The position numbers and the translations under genes are program-made. Shown piece by piece: positions 4,277-7,130 of a stretch of 7,130 bases of DNA. Within the stretch, counting starts at the first letter, position 1, and every line of letters begins with the position of its first letter. The notes under the pieces are model-generated. The model saw nothing but the letters and a program-made list of their open reading frames with translations, had not been told where the DNA came from and made no database searches. The stretch comes from Dehalococcoidales bacterium (GTDB taxonomy: Bacteria; Chloroflexota; Dehalococcoidia; Dehalococcoidales; JAQTVP01): assembly GCA_028707015.1 (NCBI GenBank), contig JAQTVP010000081.1, positions 1 to 7,130 of the forward strand. The letters run 5' to 3'.

Positions 4277-4954
4277 ATGAATGTCTGCGTATTTGATACC
4301 GAAACCACAAGTCTTGATAAACCCTTTTGCTATAATATCGGTTATGAGATTTTTAATACCGATAGTGGCGTCAGCTTGACTGCAAAGGATTTTGTAGTTG
4401 AACAAATTTGGCATAACCTACCATTATTTCAATCGGCTTACTATGCCGATAAGCGGGAAATTTATGTTGCACGCATGAAAGCCCGTCAGACTATCATGGA
4501 TAAATTCGGCTATATCACCCAAGAAATGGCAAGAGATTTCAAAAAACTGGAAGTCGTTGGTAGCTATGCCTTCAATAGTGATTTTGACGAAAGAGTTTTC
4601 AATTACAACTGCGACTGGTTCAAAGTCATTAACCCATTCGATAATATTCCAATCTTTGACATTCGCGGCTATGTTCATCAATTCATTTCAAATCAGCCGG
4701 AATATCTCGACTTTTGCGAAAAGCACGAACTATTTACCGAAAGCAAAAACTATTCAACGACTGCCGAAGCTGTTTACCGTTATTTGACAAATGATATAGA
4801 ATTTGCCGAAGAACATACGGCGCTTGCTGATAGTAAAATTGAGGCTTTTATTCTCGCTCATTGTGTCAAAGAATGTGGGCGGAATGGCAAAAAAAGTATG
4901 TTGTCAATCGGTCAATTGTTCGAGATGTTCCCACTCCATTCCAAATTGTGGTAG
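4277..4954 (+). CDS. DEDDh 3'-5' exonuclease (DnaQ-like), frameshifted near its C-terminus
   Basis: 225 aa as read. Exonuclease motif I is FDTETT with D7 and E9, motif II is AFNSDFDERVF (N100, D104), and motif III is EEHTALADSKIEA with H180 and D185, which fits the DEDDh class used for proofreading or RNA/DNA trimming with two metal ions. The ATG at 4277 is chosen because AAAGAAAGGAG (4256-4266) lies 10 bases upstream; in-frame codons back to 4229 lie inside the promoter. All catalytic motifs are intact, but after about residue 200 the frame ends in an unlikely tail and TAG at 4954, whereas the -1 frame carries 49 plausible codons to a TAA at 5026-5028 directly before the terminator. The intact protein would be about 250 aa. 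This may be a real mutation, a programmed shift or a sequence error. Sole gene of cassette C9. Confidence 0.88.
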   Translation: MNVCVFDTETTSLDKPFCYNIGYEIFNTDSGVSLTAKDFVVEQIWHNLPLFQSAYYADKREIYVARMKARQTIMDKFGYITQEMARDFKKLEVVGSYAFNSDFDERVFNYNCDWFKVINPFDNIPIFDIRGYVHQFISNQPEYLDFCEKHELFTESKNYSTTAEAVYRYLTNDIEFAEEHTALADSKIEAFILAHCVKECGRNGKKSMLSIGQLFEMFPLHSKLW

Positions 4955-5028
4955 ATGGCGAAGAAATTTATGACGGTGCGTATAAGAAAAAATATGTCCG
5001 AAATAATGTTTTCAAGTTTACCACATAA
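4879..5028 (+). other. displaced C-terminal segment of the exonuclease (-1 frame)
   Basis: Starting at GCG 4879, the -1 frame reads AEWQKKYVVNRSIVR, then DVPTPFQIVVDGEEIYDG and a tail ending FKFTT, stopping at TAA 5026-5028, 5 bases before the terminator as in other cassettes. A join at the GGG of 4877-4879 would give ...KECG-AEWQKKY..., like the G-A-x-W-x-x-x-Y tail I recall in related exonucleases. A seven-A run (4889-4895) is the other likely slip site. An independent 51-codon gene starting at ATG 4873 is possible but has no ribosome site. Confidence 0.6.
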
Positions 5029-5032
5029 AAGG

Positions 5033-5060
5033 AAAAGATTCCCAATCGGGAATCTTTTTT
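5033..5060 (+). terminator. C9 terminator hairpin
   Basis: Perfect 11-bp stem AAAAGATTCCC (5033-5043), loop AATC, GGGAATCTTTT (5048-5058), T-run to 5060. It sits next to the TAA at 5026-5028, not the TAG at 4952-4954. Confidence 0.92.
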
Positions 5061-5062
5061 AA

Positions 5063-5081
5063 TTAGACGTATCACGTCTAA
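5063..5081. repeat. palindrome R10 (TTAGACGT-ATC-ACGTCTAA)
   Basis: Perfect arms, centre ATC; 10 bp before the -35 of P10. Confidence 0.95.
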
Positions 5082-5091
5082 TAAAAAGTAG

Positions 5092-5120
5092 TTGACAAAA
5101 ATATTTTTCTGTGGTATTAT
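5092..5120 (+). promoter_or_regulatory. promoter P10
   Basis: TTGACA (5092-5097), 17-bp spacer, TATTAT (5115-5120), extended -10 TGG at 5112-5114. Shares 26 identical bases with P9. The A-rich/T-rich spacer resembles P5 and P7. Confidence 0.92.
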
Positions 5121-5126
5121 ATAGGT

Positions 5127-5186
5127 ACAGTAAAGGAAACGATACTGAATAAACAGTCCGACATACGGACAGAAAGTTGGTAAATC
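5127..5186 (+). promoter_or_regulatory. structured leader type B (C10 copy)
   Basis: About 60 bases. Hairpin GTCCG (5156-5160), loop ACATA, CGGAC (5166-5170), then GAAAGTTGGTA (5172-5182), 4 bases, ATG at 5187. The 11-mer and its spacing to the start codon match the C7 leader exactly, while the hairpin stems differ in sequence but keep the same position. No normal ribosome site precedes the ATG. Confidence 0.65.
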
Positions 5187-5513
5187 ATGGCAAAGACTAA
5201 GGCACAGGTAGACAAGGAAGTTCGTTCCGCAGGCGAAGCCCTCATCAATTTTGATGACCTGACTGCAACCTCTGGGAATACGTGGGTAGGCTCGACCACT
5301 GTTGACGGTGTTGAGCGTTTCTTCGAAATCAAGGTTGTTGCCAAGAAGGAAGGCTTCGGACAGGACGAGATTGACGCTCTGCTTGCCGAGCGTGAAGCCG
5401 TCGAAGCTCGCAAGGTTGCGACTAAGGAAGCCGCCGCCAAGAAGAAGGCGAAGGACACCGAGCGCAGAGCAAAGGCGAAAGCTGATGCCGAAGCGAAAAA
5501 GGCAGAGGGTTAA
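5187..5513 (+). CDS. Lys/Ala-tailed protein, type-B leader, copy 2
   Basis: 108 aa. An N-terminal helix (KAQVDKEVRSAGEALINFDDL) leads into a short beta-rich part, residues 28-53 (TSGNTWVGSTT...RFFEIKVVAKK), then a long charged helix from about residue 58 to the end. The tail is made of Ala, Lys, Glu and Arg (EAAAKKKAKDTERRAKAKAD) and is a candidate coiled coil or nucleic-acid-binding extension. Layout, tail and leader match the C7 protein, so I treat them as a pair with a common role, perhaps abundant DNA- or RNA-coating proteins; this is inference. The coding sequence is near 50% G+C in the part I counted (5221-5280), with AAG and GAC/GTC-type codons, quite unlike C8 or C11. Sole gene of cassette C10. 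The ATG at 5187 is set by the conserved GAAAGTTGGTA. Confidence 0.82.
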   Translation: MAKTKAQVDKEVRSAGEALINFDDLTATSGNTWVGSTTVDGVERFFEIKVVAKKEGFGQDEIDALLAEREAVEARKVATKEAAAKKKAKDTERRAKAKADAEAKKAEG

Positions 5514-5527
5514 TCCCTCTCCTTTTT
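5496..5527 (+). terminator. C10 terminator, stop codon in loop
   Basis: AGAGGG (5504-5509), loop TTAAT holding the TAA stop, CCCTCT (5515-5520), extended by AAAAAGG / CCTTTTTT around one bulged base. Ends in a T-run. Confidence 0.88.
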
Positions 5528-5529
5528 TG

Positions 5530-5548
5530 TTAGACGTATCACGTCTAA
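5530..5548. repeat. palindrome R11 (TTAGACGT-ATC-ACGTCTAA)
   Basis: Perfect arms, centre ATC; 9 bp before the -35 of P11. Confidence 0.95.
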
Positions 5549-5557
5549 TTTTATTTG

Positions 5558-5586
5558 TTGACAATAATAATATATTGTGTTATACT
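5558..5586 (+). promoter_or_regulatory. promoter P11
   Basis: TTGACA (5558-5563), 17-bp spacer, TATACT (5581-5586), extended -10 TGT at 5578-5580. Confidence 0.92.
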
Positions 5587-5612
5587 TATACCATAAGAAA
5601 GGGGAAATAAAT

Positions 5613-6116
5613 ATGGAAAAATTATTCACAATCACCGCATTGGTATTTTTTGGTAGTTCTATTCTTAACGTTATACTGAATACTATCAAATCAATTGTAA
5701 CTGTTAAGGGGAGCACCCACGTTGCCGCAATTATGAACGCTATCACCTTTGGATTTTATACCATTGTAGTCAAAATGATAGCAGATGTTGACCTGGTTAT
5801 TTCTGTTCCATTAACAATGATTGCCAATCTCATCGGTGTTTATATTGCAAAAGGTATTTTGAACCTAGTAAAAAAAGACAAATTATGGCGCATTTCTTGC
5901 ACAGTTTCAAAGAAAAAGAAGATTGATAGCGAAACTTTTAGAGAATATTTCAAAAAATATAATATCGAATATACCATTATTCCAATAAATGATTATAAAG
6001 ATGGTTATTTAATAGATATTTTTTCAAATTCTCAAGGAGAAAGCGCATTAATCAAAGAAATAATTACAAAAAATAACATAAAATATACAGTAATCGAAAT
6101 AGAAAAGTCGTTGTAA
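5613..6116 (+). CDS. DUF5698/UPF0316-like membrane protein
   Basis: 167 aa from the ATG at 5613, 8 bases after AAGAAAGGGG (5595-5604); an in-frame GTG at 5577 lies in the -10 region. Three hydrophobic segments at about residues 5-25, 35-55 and 60-84 should cross the membrane, with SILNVILNTIKSI in the first and VISVPLTMIANLIGVYIAKG in the third. Residues 88-167 form a soluble domain (WRISCTVSKKKK...YTIIPIND...YLIDIFSNS...KYTVIEI) with the alternating pattern of the DUF2179-type C-terminal domain that follows three helices in UPF0316 (YebE-type) proteins. No biochemical role is established that I know of. The 3' half is strikingly AT-rich (11 G+C in 60 bases at 5941-6000). Sole gene of cassette C11; it could alter the host envelope or signalling, but this is speculation. 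Confidence 0.75.
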   Translation: MEKLFTITALVFFGSSILNVILNTIKSIVTVKGSTHVAAIMNAITFGFYTIVVKMIADVDLVISVPLTMIANLIGVYIAKGILNLVKKDKLWRISCTVSKKKKIDSETFREYFKKYNIEYTIIPINDYKDGYLIDIFSNSQGESALIKEIITKNNIKYTVIEIEKSL

Positions 6117-6136
6117 AACAACGACTTTTTCTTTTT
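6103..6136 (+). terminator. C11 terminator overlapping the stop codon
   Basis: Perfect 12-bp stem AAAAGTCGTTGT (6103-6114), loop AAA, ACAACGACTTTT (6118-6129), then TCTTTTT. The TAA stop is 6114-6116. Confidence 0.93.
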
Positions 6137-6141
6137 CTTTG

Positions 6142-6160
6142 TTAGACGTATCACGTCTAA
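6142..6160. repeat. palindrome R12 (TTAGACGT-ATC-ACGTCTAA)
   Basis: Perfect arms, centre ATC; 10 bp before the -35 of P12. Confidence 0.95.
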
Positions 6161-6170
6161 TAATTTTCTA

Positions 6171-6199
6171 TTGACTTTTGATTTCGTTTCTGTTATAAT
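6171..6199 (+). promoter_or_regulatory. promoter P12
   Basis: TTGACT (6171-6176), 17-bp spacer, TATAAT (6194-6199), extended -10 TGT at 6191-6193. The leader is very short, about 18 bases. Confidence 0.92.
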
Positions 6200-6224
6200 T
6201 AAATCATGAAAGGAAGGGAAGTAT

Positions 6225-6617
6225 TTGATTGAAGTTTACGAGCATCCAAAAACTGGGCGTGTCATTAGGACATTGACACCGCTTCCAAGAAAGGCAGGTG
6301 ACTATATATATTTTCTGAGATTGAATCCTGTCCCAGGTTCATCTCTTCCAGTTTACCATAAAATTGGAACTACAGACCGGCCGCTTGACCGTTTAAAAGA
6401 GCACCTCCGTAATTATAAATATCAATTTGATATTGATGTGCTCTGGTTTTCTCCTAGGTATTCTAAATATACCACGCTTAGAATTGAAGATAAACAAAAG
6501 CAATGGTGGATTGAGAATACCGAATGGGAATATGTGCGGAATGACAGATTTATAATTCCAGATTATGTAAAGGAAGTCACCATTACTGTGAGAAAGGATT
6601 ATATCATTCAGATATAA
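6225..6617 (+). CDS. GIY-YIG / T5orf172-like nuclease-domain protein
   Basis: 130 aa from a TTG start at 6225 placed just after AAAGGAAGGGAAG (6209-6221); no in-frame ATG is available. Residues 26-32 (DYIYFLR) and 44-48 (YHKIG), followed by TTDRPLDRLKEHL, match the N-terminal strands and the conserved Arg of the T5orf172/MUG113 branch of the GIY-YIG superfamily. RIEDKQKQWW (residues 86-95, E88) lies where that branch has its metal-binding glutamate, and TEWEYV (99-104) matches the usual EWF-type end. Proteins of this type are common in phages and are thought to cut DNA; whether this one is active is unknown because the histidine often seen after the glutamate is not evident. Sole gene of cassette C12, last of the plus-strand series, with its terminator facing the minus-strand RNA unit. 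Confidence 0.78.
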   Translation: MIEVYEHPKTGRVIRTLTPLPRKAGDYIYFLRLNPVPGSSLPVYHKIGTTDRPLDRLKEHLRNYKYQFDIDVLWFSPRYSKYTTLRIEDKQKQWWIENTEWEYVRNDRFIIPDYVKEVTITVRKDYIIQI

Positions 6618-6625
6618 TCCTTTTT
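6593..6625 (+). terminator. C12 terminator overlapping the stop codon
   Basis: Perfect 12-bp stem AAAGGATTATAT (6593-6604), loop 6605-6611, ATATAATCCTTT (6612-6623), T-run. The TAA stop (6615-6617) is in the descending arm. Confidence 0.93.
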
Positions 6626-6633
6626 CCTATTTG

Positions 6634-6652
6634 TTAGACGTCTCACGTCTAA
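6634..6652. repeat. palindrome R13 (TTAGACGT-CTC-ACGTCTAA), not next to a promoter
   Basis: Perfect arms, centre CTC, the most divergent centre. It lies between the convergent terminators of C12 and C13, and no -35/-10 pair follows on either side. The only copy not serving a promoter. Confidence 0.95.
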
Positions 6653-6662
6653 CAATAAATAT

Positions 6663-6701
6663 AAAAAATCCGCATGAGAAATGTCAAAACTCATGCGGAT
6701 T
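6663..6701 (-). terminator. C13 RNA terminator (also hairpin 2)
   Basis: AATCCGCATGAG (6701-6690), 11-nt loop, CTCATGCGGATT (6678-6667), with a U-run to 6663. Perfect 12-bp stem. The plus strand lacks a following T-run, so direction is minus. Confidence 0.92.
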
Positions 6702-6744
6702 AAGAAAGGAGTGGGTTAAAGGAAATGTCACAAACCTTTAACTT
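6663..6744 (-). ncRNA. C13 two-hairpin small RNA with anti-Shine-Dalgarno linker
   Basis: A minus-strand unit with a strong promoter (P13) and a strong terminator but no credible reading frame. The RNA of about 80 nt should start near 6744. Hairpin 1 is GUUAAAGG / CCUUUAAC (6742-6735 with 6722-6715) closing the loop UUUGUGACAUUU. The 13-nt linker CCACUCCUUUCUU (6714-6702) is predicted single-stranded and is complementary to Shine-Dalgarno sequences; it resembles the 3' tail of 16S rRNA. Hairpin 2 is the terminator, a 12-bp stem whose loop UUUUGACAUUU repeats UGACAUUU from loop 1. The duplicated loop and exposed anti-SD suggest a trans-acting antisense RNA on cassette messages, or a decoy for an RNA-binding protein. 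It could belong to an already described hairpin RNA family that I cannot check here. Confidence 0.72.
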
Positions 6745-6750
6745 GTTTAT

Positions 6751-6779
6751 AGTATACCATACTATAGCACTAGTGTCAA
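6751..6779 (-). promoter_or_regulatory. promoter P13 (minus strand)
   Basis: TTGACA (6779-6774), 17-bp spacer, TATACT (6756-6751), extended -10 TGG at 6759-6757. Starts 9 bp from R14, the same geometry as the plus-strand promoters. It drives the C13 RNA. Confidence 0.92.
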
Positions 6780-6788
6780 TCTAATTTA

Positions 6789-6807
6789 TTAGACGTATAA
6801 CGTCTAA
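6789..6807. repeat. palindrome R14 (TTAGACGT-ATA-ACGTCTAA)
   Basis: Perfect arms; centre ATA on the plus strand (TAT in the direction of transcription). It serves minus-strand promoter P13, 9 bp away. Confidence 0.95.
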
Positions 6808-6811
6808 ACAA

Positions 6812-6835
6812 ATTTGGAAAATTAATTTTCCAAAT
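6812..6835 (-). terminator. C14 terminator hairpin
   Basis: A 24-nt perfect palindrome (arm ATTTGGAAAATT), 8 bases beyond the stop codon of the minus-strand gene. No long U-run on the minus strand. Confidence 0.7.
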
Positions 6836-6843
6836 AATTCCTT

Positions 6844-7023
6844 TTACATAAACGTTTGGTCATCAATGTGGTTACCAAGATGATATCTTGAGCGCACAGT
6901 AAAATAAGTTTCGCAATGATTGCAACACCATTCACTCGTGATAATAACAATGTCATCTATTACTTCAACTTCTTTAACTTTGTTTTCATCAGTTTCAGTA
7001 CTATCACAATACCAACAACGCAT
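6844..7023 (-). CDS. four-cysteine zinc-ribbon-like protein, 59 aa
   Basis: Minus strand. Two in-frame ATGs are possible, at 7032 and 7023. AAAGGAG (7039-7033) directly abuts the first with no gap but stands 9 bases from the second, so 7023 is chosen. The product starts MRCWYCDST and has two cysteine pairs, C3-x2-C6 and C34-x2-C37 (CNHC), separated by about 27 residues of acidic and beta-type sequence (KVKEVEVIDDIVIITSEW). This is the layout of a small zinc ribbon. The tail after the second pair is ETYFTVRSRYHLGNH. Zinc ribbons of this size bind nucleic acid or proteins, and no finer call is possible. Sole gene of cassette C14, from promoter P14. Confidence 0.82.
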   Translation of the reverse strand: MRCWYCDSTETDENKVKEVEVIDDIVIITSEWCCNHCETYFTVRSRYHLGNHIDDQTFM

Positions 7024-7047
7024 TTTTTTCATCTCCTTTATATATAT

Positions 7048-7076
7048 AATATATCATAAATTTTATTTTTTGTCAA
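7048..7076 (-). promoter_or_regulatory. promoter P14 (minus strand)
   Basis: TTGACA (7076-7071), 17-bp spacer, TATATT (7053-7048), extended -10 TGA at 7056-7054. It lies 9 bp from R15. Confidence 0.88.
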
Positions 7077-7085
7077 TAAAATAAT

Positions 7086-7104
7086 TTAGACGTATAACGT
7101 CTAA
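7086..7104. repeat. palindrome R15 (TTAGACGT-ATA-ACGTCTAA)
   Basis: Perfect arms, centre ATA. It serves minus-strand promoter P14 and abuts the terminator of the next minus-strand cassette. Confidence 0.95.
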
Positions 7105-7105
7105 T

Positions 7106-7130
7106 AGAGGAAGATTATTAATCTTCCTCT
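7106..7130 (-). terminator. terminator of a minus-strand gene beyond the window
   Basis: AGAGGAAGATTA / TAATCTTCCTCT, 12-bp stem reaching the window's end, with TAA triplets at its centre on the minus strand. By the rule seen in the other cassettes it holds the stop codon of a further minus-strand gene. Confidence 0.6.

Noticed and set aside
3213..5170. Common loop motif (GAC) linking the C7/C10 leader hairpins to the C13 RNA loops
   Set aside because: The shared bases are too few and not aligned in the loops, so chance cannot be excluded.
4968..5564. 198-codon minus-strand frame opposite C10
   Set aside because: It spans palindromes, promoter P10 and the C9 terminator. It is a shadow of the G+C-rich C10 gene and leader.
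6206..6232. Eight-codon frame from ATG 6206 overlapping the C12 start
   Set aside because: It would begin at the predicted transcript end with no ribosome site; the same bases form the site for TTG 6225.
6725..6784. Plus-strand 19-codon frame ATG TCA CAA with AAAGGA in front
   Set aside because: No plus-strand promoter follows R13, and a strong minus-strand promoter and terminator span the region. Kept only as a clue to the origin of the C13 RNA.
30..7104. CRISPR array or integron-like attC array
   Set aside because: Repeat copies are separated by 150-800 bp units that hold genes and promoters, not short spacers. No cas or integrase gene is present, and the perfect short palindrome lacks attC structure.
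30..7104. ParB-type centromere (parS) series
   Set aside because: The site does not resemble the known parS core, and its fixed link to -35 boxes fits gene control better.

Overview
The window looks like the accessory (probably early-gene) region of a phage, prophage or phage-plasmid of a low-GC Gram-positive host, most likely a spore-forming Clostridia-type Bacillota. The evidence is AT-rich DNA, near-consensus sigma-A-type promoters with extended -10 boxes, strong AAAGGAGG-type ribosome sites, a SpoVT-family regulator, and a crowd of small genes of phage-accessory type. No structural, replication or integration gene is present, so phage origin is an inference.

The main feature is a cassette architecture. 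A perfect 19-bp inverted repeat, TTAGACGT-N3-ACGTCTAA, occurs 15 times (R1-R15), once at every junction, and divides the window into 14 cassettes. Fourteen copies lie 9-10 bp upstream of a -35 box. Each cassette runs: palindrome, strong promoter (TTGAC[A/T], 16-17 bp spacer, TGn then TAT-type -10), short leader often beginning ACARTAAAG, ribosome site, one gene (two in the first), and a hairpin at or overlapping the stop codon. Cassettes C1-C12 are on the plus strand, C13-C14 on the minus strand. R13 lies between convergent units and drives no promoter.

Layout: C1 small membrane peptide (118-273) plus 61-aa protein (291-476); C2 SpoVT-like AbrB/GAF regulator (594-1118); C3 68-aa unknown (1227-1433); C4 HD-domain hydrolase (1530-2081); C5 HAD/5'-nucleotidase-like protein (2187-2633); C6 unknown (2736-3080); C7 Lys/Ala-tailed protein (3245-3616); C8 papain-like cysteine-peptidase-like protein (3720-4172); C9 DEDDh 3'-5' exonuclease with an apparent -1 frameshift near its end (4277-4954, displaced tail to 5028); C10 second Lys/Ala-tailed protein (5187-5513); C11 DUF5698/UPF0316-like membrane protein (5613-6116); C12 GIY-YIG/T5orf172-like protein (6225-6617); C13 a small non-coding RNA on the minus strand (about 6744-6663); C14 four-cysteine zinc-ribbon protein (7023-6844, minus). 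The terminator of a further minus-strand gene ends the window.

Two layers of common control can be proposed. The palindrome would let one dimeric DNA-binding protein govern all cassettes together. The C13 RNA, with an unpaired anti-Shine-Dalgarno linker between two hairpins that share the loop sequence UGACAUUU, could act on the similar translation starts of many cassettes. C7 and C10 stand apart: they share a different leader (hairpin plus GAAAGTTGGTA) with no normal ribosome site, so they would escape that RNA. Cassette composition varies strongly, which suggests genes of different origin fitted into one regulatory framework, comparable in concept to promoter/stem-loop (PeSL) cassettes of T4-type phages.
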